Of a stretch of 64,000 nt of DNA, positions 42,993 through 54,159 are shown one piece after another (the stretch's first letter is position 1; each line of letters starts with the position of its first letter). The notes beneath the pieces were generated by a model. It made no database searches and was not told where the DNA came from. It was given only the letters and a program-made list of their open reading frames with translations. The translations under genes and the position numbers were made by a program. The stretch is from Gonapodya prolifera JEL478 (taxonomy: Eukaryota; Monoblepharomycota; Monoblepharidomycetes; Monoblepharidales; Gonapodyaceae), in contig KQ965774.1 in the NCBI GenBank assembly GCA_001574975.1, positions 198,548 to 262,547 on the forward strand, read 5' to 3'.

Positions 42993-44111
42993 ATGGCGCC
43001 TCTGTCGTCTGCGGTGGACCTGGATCGCTACCCCATTACAGAACCGTCCTCTCCCGAATTCCAGTCGCTGGTTGAGCGCGCGGCGTCCGAATTCCGGGAA
43101 TCAGGTTGCTGCGTCTTTCCAGGCTTTCTGAGAAGGGAAGACTGCGAATCTGTAGCTCGAACGGCGGGCAAGATGGTCGGCACTTGTCACAGGAGCGACG
43201 GGTCCCATCCAGCGTGGCTGTCGAAGGAGGCAGAAGCCCTGCATGGGCTGACGATGGGGTGAGATCACCTTCCGAAAACGATTTGTCGTTTGGGATGCTT
43301 TGACGCTAACTTGTCTTGCAACAAGAGTCTCCTCCAAAAATCTCGTGGCTTTTGATGAAATACCCACCGACGAACCTTTGAGGAAAGCGTACGAGAGTAA
43401 TGAAGTGTTGCGCTTTGTTGAACAAGTCTTGAGAGTTGGACAGGTCTGTAGTCACTTTCATGTTGGTTTCGAAAGGTACCGTCATGAAACACTTTCGAAC
43501 TATGCAGCTCTACCGAACAGAAGACGAGCTTGGGGCCCTCAATATACATGTATATGAGAAGGGTGAGTATGCTTTGAATCTTGTTAATGGACTTCGCAAC
43601 CATGACACTCCTTTAGGTGACCAACTCAACTGGCATTTTGATCGTGGAGAGTATGCCGTGACCATACTCCTGCAACCTTGCTCTGCCGGTGGAATTTTCG
43701 AGCACACTCATCCTATTGCCCGAAGAGAACCATATGTCGTGCCTGACGGTGAAGAGCGCGAGCTGGTGGAAGGTGTTGTCTCTGGAAATCGACCTGAGCT
43801 GGTGCAGAAGTTGGACCTGGAAGTGGGCGACTTGTGCTTATTCAACGGGAGGACACAGCTTCATCGAGTCACGGTGAGCGGACGATGCTTTTGAATATGT
43901 CGAGGGTTTAGTGAGTGTGCTCACCTGCTGGCTATCGCCGTGTTTCCCAGCCTGTTAAGGAAGGCGTTCGATGCCTTGCGGTTCTTTCATATGAAACTAA
44001 GCCTGGTGTTAAGCTGAATGAATACACGAGGGCCAAATTCTACGGTGAGCTGGTTTGACTAAAAATCTGCATCGGAATCAAAAACCACGATATAACTTGT
44101 CAGGTCGATAA
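42993..44111 (+). CDS. 2-oxoglutarate/Fe(II)-dependent dioxygenase-like protein
   Basis: Starts MAPLSSAVDLDRYPITEP. SGCCVFPGFLRREDCESVAR is the typical opening of the fold. After introns come TMQLYRTEDELGALNIHVY, then the core HFDRGEYAVTILLQPCSAGG, where HFD is the HxD iron-binding pair. VGDLCLFNGRTQLHRVT supplies the distal His, and the following exon EGVRCLAVLSYETKPG completes the strand that usually carries the 2OG-binding Arg. The end is FYGR, TAA after a final intron. The overall order fits the phytanoyl-dioxygenase/HalD-like branch. The substrate cannot be predicted. Confidence 0.7.
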
Positions 44112-44630
44112 CTCACGGTCCATGTCTCCACGTGCTACATAATTATTTGCGTATATTGACGAGTAGTAGGAAGAGAGCTCTATCGTACTTCCGACCTCTC
44201 GTCGGTGACTCGGGTCTTAAAAAAGAGTTGAGCGATGAGGTCTTCACGTCTCGAGCTCCCTTCCTAGGATTTTGCATGCCGTTGAAAAAAGCCAGATCTT
44301 GTCTTTGCGGTGCAGGGGTCCGATTCCATAACCTGAGGAGGAGGCGTAAAGGTATGGCGAGCTATAGCAGTTCGTTTCATCTCCACTGGTCCACCCGGGA
44401 CACGGTAACAGCCCCAAAAGCTTCTCAGTGGCTCTTGAGTGTGGAGACCTGGACTTTGTACGACGATTTCAGGCGTTTCATGCTTGCGGCAGTCTGGTGA
44501 AGTCTTGGCACACGTAAATACAGCCCTCTACAGCCTCCATTCATCGATCAGGTATTAGCCCTATAGACATGTAGAAACCCTCATCCTCTGCAAGAGCTCC
44601 CATTCTATCGATCTTCCCTCCGTTCCTATC
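44112..44630. other. Intergenic; no supported gene
   Basis: 0.5 kb between the dioxygenase and the secreted three-repeat protein. One 122-codon frame (44132-44500) lacks motifs and is probably spurious. Confidence 0.4.
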
Positions 44631-46323
44631 ATGGCACCCATCAAGTCGCTGTTGATTTCGATCATCCTGGCGATCATATGCCAAGAGTTCTTCATCCTCT
44701 CGGCCTCTGCTGCAAAAAACCACACTCGAGTCACTCGAACTAAAGTATCGCGAGCGACGGCTGCTCAGACGGCGACAGTAGCCGCATGTGTGACCGTAAC
44801 CACAACGGCCGCTGGAGGTAACAACATGGTGGCGACCAATGCAACCAACACCAACACCACCACTGCGGGTATGGGTAATCTCCCAGCTTGTTCCGCGACA
44901 GTGGTTGCTCTGGCGCAAGGAATAGTGGACAATATTGCGATCCAGAAACAGGAGCTGTCGACTGCAAATTTGATACAGGCGATTCTCAACGGCACGACTA
45001 AGACACCAACGTTCCAGCAAGCGCAGAAGACGCTTGTGGACTTTGTTCAGCAAGGCATGCTTGTGCGCATGAATAATCAGAATTTGGCGCCCAATGGTAG
45101 CCTGGCCCTTGCAGGGCTGGCCGCTGTAAGTAGCGCTCCCACGTGTTTCATCATCGCCGCAGCTGACACGATTTCAATGTTGATAAAACAACAGGTCCAA
45201 GGAGCGCAAATGGCAGAGCTCAGCCTTGCTACATCACTAACTGGGAACGCTGCAACTGACCTTCCCAACGTCATGACGCTGCAAACCGATTTCACGAATG
45301 GAATGGCAAAGAATCAGGAAAATCTTGTCATGGTAAGCGTGGACACTATAAGTCTCTTACCACAATCGCGGGACACAAACAATCATATTTTTGCACCAGG
45401 CGGTGCAAGGATGCACCATCACCAACCTCGCGAAGCCCCCCTGCACCCCGAACGTCATTTCCCTCGCTCAAGGAATCCAAAATAACATTGGCGTTCAGGA
45501 CATGGAGCTCGCGCAGCTTCAGGTTGTCAGCAACGCCGTTCAGGCAGGAAACGCAGCGGCATTCGCCAAGGCGAAGCAGCAGCTCGTGACAACGGTCATG
45601 TTTGGAGCGGCGATCAGGGCGAACAATCAAAACTTTGCAAAACCGGACAACCCTGCACTGGCGGGACTTGCTATTGTGAGTTCTTAATCATATTGGTTTT
45701 TCTGTGTTCGATCTGCATATTCATAATGCAACCTCACGTCATGATCTAAGGTTCAAACAGCTCAGGCCCAAGAGCTCACCCTTGTGCAAGGACTCACTGG
45801 TGTTTCCGCTACTGATGCTACTGCTCTCGGCACGCTCAAGAACATGTTTACGGGTGGAAAGCAGCAGAACACGTTCAACCTCCAGAACGCCACTTCTCTA
45901 TGCACCATCGCCACCACACTGCCCCCATGCCCTGCCAACACCGTTGCCGTCGCGAACGGGATCCTCCAAAACATTGTCATCCAACGCAATGAGCTTACCC
46001 AGCTTGCTGCCGTCAATGCCTCGCTCGGCAACCCCACCGCGTTTGCAGCCGCCAAAACCCAGTTCATCAACGTCATCAACTCGGGAGTCGCGGTGCGCAA
46101 GGCCAACCAAGCTCTCGCTGACCCTACAAACCTCGTACTTGTCGCGGGCCTGGCAACAGTTGAGGGCGCGCAGGCGCAGGAGCTCACTCTCGCGACGGGA
46201 CTTGTGGGGACTGTCACAGCGGACGCGAAATCGATTGCAGCGCTGCAAGCGGCGTTCAACGGAGGTATAGGAAAGAATAGCGAGAACGTGGCGAATGCGT
46301 TGGCGGTTTGCACGGTTTTTTAG
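44631..46323 (+). CDS. Secreted protein made of three about 130-residue repeats
   Basis: Signal peptide MAPIKSLLISIILAIICQEF. Three homologous units follow, each containing a Cys-Pro-Cys-type start, LAQGI/VANGI followed by NI-IQ-EL, AFAKAKQQLVTTV-like helices, NQNLA/NQALAD, LAGLA and QAQELTLATGL. Compare VVALAQGIVDNIAIQKQEL, VISLAQGIQNNIGVQDMEL and TVAVANGILQNIVIQRNEL. Introns fall at the same point of units 1 and 2 (after LAGLA-V), which supports internal duplication of exon sets. Composition is Ala/Thr/Asn-rich and helical. It resembles ferritin-like or secreted structural repeat proteins only in general terms. The family is not recognised; extracellular location is inferred. It ends VCTVF, TAG. 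Confidence 0.7.
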
Positions 46324-46577
46324 AACAGTGCGTTCTCGGACTTGCGGGCGAGTTCACTACTGCTGAGTTTGGTCTTGCGTGTCTTGCTTGCATCAGTTAG
46401 CATTTGGCAACCTTAGAATATATCTGTAATTTAGTGAAAATGAATCGTTAGTTGTGTTCTGATTTTCGTGCCGTTGTCTCAGACCCAATTTGGGCACGTA
46501 TCGAATCAGGACAAGCGCCAAGTTTTACGACATCAGCACGACTCAAATCAAAGAATCATTCCAATTAATATAAACAG
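46324..46577. other. Intergenic between convergent genes
   Basis: 0.25 kb, AT-richer than its surroundings. No feature was identified beyond the probable 3' UTRs of the two flanking convergent genes. Confidence 0.4.
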
Positions 46578-47988
46578 CTATGTGACACCTTTGTCAAGCG
46601 CCCTCACCAACCTAATGGGCCAAACTCTACTGCGCCCATTGATACCCCGCAAACAAGGAATTTTGGGCGAACGACGACTGCAGTACGTGGGAGGAGAGTG
46701 CCGCGGTGGGTGAAGGGCGGGAAGTGGGCAGTGGGAAGGCGACGGGATGGGAAAGGTGAGATCCCCGACAGTGCGGAAGGATAGGGAGGATGCTGAAAGG
46801 GTAAGAGCATGAATGTATCGCTTTAGCGTGGATAACGAAAGTTTGAGACCTTCAATACTCACCACTGCGACATGCTGTCATCGCCACTCTTGCGGCGGCC
46901 GCCAACTCCTCATCGTCCTCCCGCCGCATCGTCTCGAGACTACTTCTGAGGACGTTATCCCTGCGGTACCCGTCCCGCGCTATTCCAGGCTCCTTTACTG
47001 CCCCACCAGCGGCGTAGTCCCGGCCCAGCTTGTGGAACCTGAACACATGGTCGGTCCCCCCGTTATTGCACCAGTAGTCAGCGTTGATGTGAGGGTACCG
47101 AGCGTGGAGGGCGAAGTGGAGGGAGGAAAGCGATTCAGGGAAGAGGTAGGTGGAGGTTGCGGCTGGAGGGTTGTGGAGATCGAAGGCGGCGTTCGCCTTG
47201 TCGACCCGTTGAGAGGAGGGAGGTTGAGGCGGGATGAGGTGGTGGGATGAGGGGACGAGAATGTGGCAAGAGAAGATGTCCCTTGCTGGTGATGGCTGGT
47301 GGACACGAGAAATGAAAATGTCGTCAGCCTAACATTTCGCCGCAAGTCACCACAGTTCACATGTCACACTCAAGGATGACTCCCATCTCATAGGCACATC
47401 CACAAACGACTTCCAGCTGCCCCAACTCAGCCTGATCGAGACCTCCTTATGGAAGTCGAGGTTGGCGACCTCGCAGCGGACGAGGTACTGCCCAAGCGCA
47501 CCCCCGGACACTGGCGCGAATAGAAGGAGCTTTAATTTGGCTCCTTCACCCTTGCAGGACATGCGCCCCACGCGGTGGCTGCGCACGGCGAATCCCCGTG
47601 CTTCGAAGGAAGCGTCGTCGGGGTCGGCGTGGATGCAGACCTCCGTGGCATCGGAGATGCGGGGTTTCGGCTGCAAGTCGAGGTCGTTTGCTGAGCCGTA
47701 TGCAGAGTCGGTCTTTGACTCCGCAAAGAGTGAGTGTTGGGCGGAGTGCCCGATGTGGGGGTGGAAGTAAACGGTAGCGAACTGGTCATCCGTGGCGAAG
47801 TGGAGCTTGCGAGCACTCGCTGAAGCCTTGTTTAATGGGTCAGCGGTCGTGGGCTGGGAGCAGGAGTGAAGAAGTGTGGTGAAGAGGACAGGTGAAGATC
47901 GACGATCCTTTGGAGAAACGTCTTGGCTCGCACCTTGATAATTGATTCCATCATGATTGAAGACATCAGTAGTCTTGACGATGAACAT
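46578..47988 (-). CDS. CBM21-domain protein, glycogen-targeting PP1 regulatory subunit type
   Basis: Starts MFIVKTTDVFNHDGINYQGA. The CBM21 fold is visible over two exons: GALGQYLVRCEVANLDFHKE, VSIRLSWGSWKSFVDVPM, then LHFALHARYPHINADYWCNN and GGTDHVFRFHKLGRDY. The WxxF-like WKSFVDVP and the YWCNNGG loop are hallmarks of Gac1/PPP1R3 glycogen-targeting subunits, which bring protein phosphatase 1 to glycogen. ARKLHFATDD upstream resembles the RVxF docking motif, but spacing and sequence are not ideal. The 3' end may be at the intron donor near 46857 followed by a Pro-rich last exon ending at 46578; this exon is uncertain. Confidence 0.65.
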
Positions 47989-49618
47989 CCATCCAATTTT
48001 TTAGATGAGCGGTCGTCTCAATCGAAGACGGACTGCTGATTCATTGTAGTGTAGAGTTCAACACCCACCGCTTCGAGTGGCTTGAGTCTTGGTGTCTGTC
48101 GAGGCGATCGATCGGAATCTTGTATTAGCTCTTGTAGTTGTTGAATATGAGTTGCATTGCTTTGGGGGGCCGGCAAAGACGAATTTGCGACTAAAAGATC
48201 AACACCTCGAATGTTCCATTCCATCAAATGATTGCCATCGCAGCGCACGCATCGCCAGAGGGAAGATTCGCAAGCGCCAGAAAATACCATCAAGACCATT
48301 TGGAGCACGTTTGGAAAGGAGAACGCGGCAAAGGAAGCCATTGAGAGTTCGTTCTCCATTCGCAACTGACTCTTGCAAGCTCGCGCACTGTCTGGAATTG
48401 GACAACTGCACTCCGGAGTGTCTGGGAGCTCGTCTCGCTGCTCTCGCTGCCGAACACACACGTCAGCTGATTCAACAAAATTCTTAATTATTCCACCAAT
48501 TTCAACGACCGAGAGTCGAAAATGATCCCATCGATTGTTCCCTATACTGGACTTTCATTTGGAGACCTTCTCGGACGCGTATCGGTTGCGGATCGCCAAG
48601 TCGGTGATGATGGACCCAAGAGGACCCGTTGCGAGCACAGAAGCACTGCTGGCAGCACGATAGAAGAGGATTTTATGCCAGCAAAGTCGAAGGAGCCGAC
48701 TTTCGGCAGCATCGGGTTGTCGACAACCTCGGGATCCATGTCTCTTTGCCATCACGGCGATTGTGGCAGTTTCATACGTCGCTTCGCGGGAGAAATCAAT
48801 CTCTCGTTATCCGTAACTGTTCATTCTTCTTCCTCTGAGCGCTATGACCGCGTTTCGTTAATTGTTTGGGGACGTCAAACTCCTTCGTCTGGTTTTGCGA
48901 ACCCGAACGAAAATCGACGATTCTTCTTGTCGAGAACTCCCACGTTTCGAATACCGTCAGGGAGTGGAATCTTCCTGGGTATTCACGGTCGGTTGTCGAT
49001 GGCATCCGCATCCTTCGCTTGACATCGGTGCTCCCAGATTGCAGTTCCCAAGATGCACATAGTGGACAGTCGCCGGTCCTGATATTTGAGATCCGCTCAG
49101 CAGTCCGCAAAAGAAGCATTTGCTTCAGATGTTGTCAGGTGGGCGTGTCATGTTTGGTTTGACAGTCTGAAACGATTTGCTCCCTCACCAATTACACAAC
49201 ATTGGGATGTCCAAATCCACGGTTGTGAAATTTATTAATGTGCAAATTGTGGGAGTGGTTTTTTGATACTGTTTACTAGAGCTTGAAGATTTCCTCAAAT
49301 ACAATCGACGAACATGGCATGAATGAAGGCGGAAAATTTGAGGGAAAGGAGGAAACTGTCAGGCAACTGTTTTGAACTCAGACAACCACCTCCAGCACTG
49401 CCACTTAATTCCACCGCTGCAAGTGTCGAGAGGTCATGGGGCTTGTGTAGGTAGGTCATGGACGGCGAGTTTGCTGGATGGTGAATGTACGAAACAACAT
49501 AGCATGACATTTGTACCACATGCACGACTTACTGTACACGCGGAATAATTCTTTGGAACAATCCCTTTCGTCTTATTCTAAAATAGGTGCATGGTGCAAT
49601 ACCAATGATTTATGAAGG
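47989..49618. other. 1.6-kb stretch with only weak ORFs
   Basis: Frames of 130-170 codons overlap on both strands (48018-48461 minus, 48089-48487 plus, 48522-49022 plus). None shows a known motif. Part may be upstream exons of the MYND gene, whose ATG is unresolved. Confidence 0.35.
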
Positions 49619-50776
49619 GTGGTGGAAGCAGTCTGCTCGCAATTCGACCCCGAGTTTTCACCACAAACGATAGTTCTCCCTCCAGCCTCACGCAACATAG
49701 GAATCTCGCTCTCGCGCGCGAAGACGGAATCGTCAACCGAAGACGGAAGAACGTACACGCGACCGAACGTGCCCAACGTTCACTTCACCCTTCCTGGACA
49801 CCAAGAAGACCGCCATCTCCGTTACATCTTAGAGCTGTCGCCATATTCCCTTCTTGCAGAAGTCCGACGCGCGCTTTCCTGCCACAGCTGTTCCGAATCA
49901 ATCCCAAATTCACTTAATTTCTTGAAAGCCTCGTTTTTCCCCAAGCCAGGCCTGTACCCGACGGAATACAGCATGGTGCAGAGGCGCCAAATGCTACTTC
50001 CGCTTGCTGTGCAGCCACTTGTGGAAGATATCACCTCTCGGATCGACACTTTTGCACAGCATCTGCGGGGGAAGAAAGGAAAGTCGTATCCTGACCTGGA
50101 TGCTATGGATTCCGTTCTTTCCACCGTAATCGACTTTATCCCATTCTTGGGGAGTGTGGACCTGCGTGTCAGCCTGATTCACAACAAAGTCTTCATCCAG
50201 AACATCCTGGACATTCTCGTTGCTCTTGACGCACCCCCCAAAAAGCCCACAAGGCTTTAGTGGAACGGTCCCCGATCGATCGTAGACCTTCTCCTTTTCT
50301 ACTTCATCCTCCTCTTCACACTCATCCTCTCCGTGGACCTCATCCAAGACCGTGGCTTCCTCGCACCCGTCGTCGCCAAGCACCAACTGGTCCAGATTGT
50401 CATGCCTCGCGTGCGCGGACAAGGGCTGGACCCCGTGCAAGCGGACCTACGCGACGATTCGAATGAGTCTGTTGGCGGCTCCATTTGTCACCCCAATTGA
50501 AGATGGGGTTGACGACCAGGGAAGAAGTCGGCGGTACCAAAGTTGCACTGGTGTGTTGTCGTCGGGGATGTCCCGAGGGTGAAATTTCGTTCGAGAATGA
50601 GACGGGAGGAGTGCGATATGAAACTGTCTCTATGTGCCCGTTGCCGACTTGTTCGATGTTGCTCCCCTGCATGTCAAAACGGAGACTGGGCGTGGCACAA
50701 GCAGCTGTGTGGGAAGGACCCTTATCCTGAGATACCGGAGGGTTGGGTGACGTTCTGCTCGAAAAACACGCGTTGA
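49619..50776 (+). CDS. MYND zinc-finger protein (5' end unresolved)
   Basis: The main readable frame (AVCSQFDPEFSPQTIVLPPA, YILELSPYSLLAEVRRALSC, LYPTEYSMVQRRQMLLPLAV) lacks an ATG upstream within the exon, so an earlier exon probably exists. The last exons encode MRREECDMKLSLCARCRLVR and CCSPACQNGDWAWHKQLC, with the CSxxCQxxDWxxHKxxC end of a MYND finger, a zinc-binding protein-interaction module. The C-terminus is ...EGWVTFCSKNTR, TGA. The splice between about 50260 and 50540 is unclear. It is separated from the hydrogenase gene by about 190 bp on the same strand. Confidence 0.5.
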
Positions 50777-50968
50777 TACAGGTGATCGATAATATTTTAT
50801 TTATTTGCTCGCAAAAAAAGATGTAGTGAAGAGTACCTTCTAACTGAAAAAATATTGAATCAGATTGTGATTGTGGGGACGCAAGTCAGGCGTTGAGGTG
50901 ACTCATTTGGCCGGAGCCCCAGACTCCCTTTTCAATCATCCCGTTCACTCCCGTCCACATTCATACCA

Positions 50969-53900
50969 ATGAGTTTGATTCAATCCACATTACCAAACAT
51001 CACGCAAGCGTTGAGTCCTCGCGTTGGAGCCCCTCTCATGGCTGCCGCTGCAGGTGTGGGCGCCAGGATTCTTCGTCGCGGCGCTGCGTCCGGAACTCGA
51101 GGGAGCCAGCCAAAAGCGGCGTGCAATCCACGATCAATACCTGCACTAGTGATATCACATCCTTCCTCGTCAGCTGCCTCGTGCGGCTTCAAGACCTTCA
51201 CCCGCCCAAAGTTTGCCGCTGTATCCTCGGACTCCACAAAGACCGAAACGGCCGCTGTACCACCAAAAACTCTTGACCTAGTCGGTGTGAAGATCAATGG
51301 GAAGGATTTTAAGGTGCCGAAAGACGCGAATATCGCGGATGCTTGCCAAATGAGCGGGATATATGTACCGTGAGTATATGATGGAAGCGCACTGTCGCCC
51401 GTTCAATGAGGAGGAGCTGCAATTGGAAAAAGTACTCTTCTTGAACTTCTTTGCTGACCTCAACCTTCCACCTGTGTTCCTTCACAACAAAGCACACTCT
51501 GCTATCACCCCCGCCTTCCACCTCGAGGCTCCTGCCGCCTTTGCCTGGTCCAAGTTGTCGGCTCCTGGAAACTTCTACCCGCGTGCGTCACTCAGGTCCG
51601 CGAAGGCATGGAGATCAACACGGATACGGTCGAGGGCAAAGAGAACGTGAAGGGGATCCTTACGATGCTCAGGAGCGAGCACCCAAACGATTGTCTCAAC
51701 TGCGAGAGTAACGGAAGATGTGAAGTGAGTAGTGAAAGACATAAAGGGACGGAAATGGTTCATGGGTGCAAAGCTCGAAAGGTGTCAGAAAACGCCGTTC
51801 GACGGATTGTGTACTGCGCGATCTCCAATCTCCATCCCCTATTTTCAGCTACAATGTGCTTAGACTAACTGCTTTGGTCCTCCCAGTTCCAAGACCTGAT
51901 CTACCGATATGACATCCCCGACGCCCACCCTCGAGGTACCAAGATGGCCGGTCACCTTCCCGAGCGAGGACACAATCCTTACGGACACACGGTCGTTGGG
52001 GTGAATAAAACGTCACCGAAAATTGTGCAGATTGCGCTTTAACGCTCCTTCATTTCCTCTAAACGAACCCAACAGTTACACCCCCCGGAATTCTACGAAC
52101 AGCACTTCTTCGACACCCACCAGCCCGACGAAGTAAAACCTGTTCAAGACCACCACGCGCGTGAGGTTCCCAGTGAGCCAACAAAAGTGGGACCATACGA
52201 GGGGAAGTACTTTGACTTGTGAGTTCTCTGTTGGTTTTGGTGTGGTGGAGGGCTTCACTGACAAGCCTCGCCATCACAGTGGATTCACCAATGTCCACGA
52301 AAATGAGATGGATTTGAGTAGCGACGCAGTGGCGAGGAGTATGGACAAGTGCGTCAAGTGCGGCAGATGTGTGACGGCGTGCTCTCATTTGCAGGTGAGG
52401 ACGGAAACACGCGATCACGCTTATCTTTTAAGTAACAACAGTGGCGTTTTTCTCTCTACATTCCCATCCCCCACTCCAGGACATGAACATCCTCGGCTTC
52501 ACGTCTCGCGGGGACCACGCTCACGTCGACACGCCATTCGCCGCACCCCTCGACATGACACTGTGCATCGAGTGCGGTCAATGCAGCGCCTATTGTCCCG
52601 TCGGAGCCATTACGGCCCGTTCTGAAGTCGATGCCGTCCTGCGGGAGTTGGAAGGCAAGCGGAAGGTTATGGTGGCGTGCACCGCGCCTGCAACGAGGGT
52701 TGCGATTGCTGAGGAGGTGTTCATGGGGGAGGGCGAGAACGAAGAGGGCAGGATGGTGGCGGGACTGCGGCACATTGGGTTCGATTACGTATTCGACACC
52801 AACTTCTCTGCGGACTTGACTATTATGGAAGAAGGGAGCGAGTTGATATGTGAGTTGTGTTCGTGTTCTAAGGGGTAGATCTGTTCAGGTGCTTACCGCT
52901 ACACTCTATTTCTCTTCAGCCCGCCTCAACGGATCCGGCCCGTGGCCGATGCTCACCTCGTGCTGCCCTGGCTGGGTGAACCTGGTCGAAAAGTCCCACC
53001 CCGAACTCATACCCAACCTTTCCACGGCGCGGTCTCCGCAGGCGATGCTGAGTGCAATGGTAAAACACTACTTTGCAAAAAAGATCGGGAGAGATCCAGC
53101 GGACGTGTGTGTCGTCAGCGTGATGCCGTGCACCGGTGAGTACGTATGCCAAGAAGTGCTGCACGGAAGACTGACCCTTCGTCCCTTTGAACAACCGATC
53201 AGCCAAGAAACATGAAGCCGCTAGGGACGATTTCGCGTTCACCGATGATAAGGGAAGGAAAGTCAGAGAAACGGACCACGTCATTACGTGAGTTGAGGGA
53301 ACGCAATGAAATCGCTTTCGCATAATGTTCATAGACACAACCTATTAGCACCCGCGAACTAGGTCACATCTTCCGGTTGCTTCGTGTTCCTCTCGCCCAA
53401 CTCAAGCCATCGGATTACGACCCCACACTCGGCGTCGCTACGGGAGCCGGCGTCATCTTTGGTGTCACAGGAGGTGTCATGGAAGCCGCTGTTCGAACGG
53501 CCCAGGTTCTCACTGGTGTCGAGAGCCCCATTCCGCTCGGTGCCTTGCACGACGTAAGGGGACTGCAGGGAGTAAAGTCGGCCACGGTGGCGGTCAAGAA
53601 CGCAAAGGGGGAGGAGGTCCCCGTCCGAGTTGCGGTTGCGCATGGAGGTCGCAATGTGAAGGAGCTCCTCAAGAAAATGGAAAAGAAGGAGGTGGAATTC
53701 GACTTCGTGGAGATCATGATGTGCCCTGGAGGATGCATCGGAGGAGGCGGGCAACCAAAGAGCAAAAGCCGAGATATTTTGCAGAAGAGGATGGCGGCAG
53801 TGTACGATGAGGACGAACGCAAGGTTTTGAGAAGGAGTCACGAGAACCCTATGGTGGGTGAAATTTCTTCGCGATCTGTTTCTGCTGCTCTCTGAACTGC

Positions 53901-54159
53901 CAAACTTAGATTCACGAGCTCTACAAGGAATTCCTCGGAGCACCATTGTCCGAGACTGCGCACCACTATCTCCACACACACTACCACGACAGGTCGCACC
54001 CCCACGACCCCACGCCAGAGACTAGGGGAGACGGTGAGCCCACCATGCGATAATAACGTTTTACTTTATGAGTTCTCATTAGTTCGTTTGCTTGCAGGCC
54101 ACATTCACAAACATCATCCCGAGGAACGCGTGAAGAGGCTCGAGAACACCTTGCATTGA
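50969..54159 (+). CDS. [FeFe]-hydrogenase with organelle-type leader and accessory Fe-S domains
   Basis: Reversible H2 formation from ferredoxin-type electron donors. The leader (MSLIQSTLPNITQALSPRVG and further R/S/A-rich sequence) looks mitochondrial or hydrogenosomal. Next is a 2Fe-2S domain (CYHPRLPPRGSCRLCLVQVV, LLPACVT) and a His-ligated 4Fe-4S site (HPNDCLNCESNGRCEFQDL). Two 4Fe-4S sites follow (CVKCGRCVTAC; CIECGQCSAYCPVGA). The H-cluster motifs are complete: L1 TSCCPGWV, L2 MPCTAKKHE (after an intron) and L3 EIMMCPGGCIGGGGQP. About ten exons encode some 640 residues, the size of M3-type enzymes. The His-rich C-terminus (HYLHTHYHDRSHPHDP, GHIHKHHPEE) is unusual. No frameshift or stop was found. 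The HydE/F/G maturases are not in this window. This is rare in fungi and implies anaerobic or microoxic energy metabolism. Confidence 0.92.
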
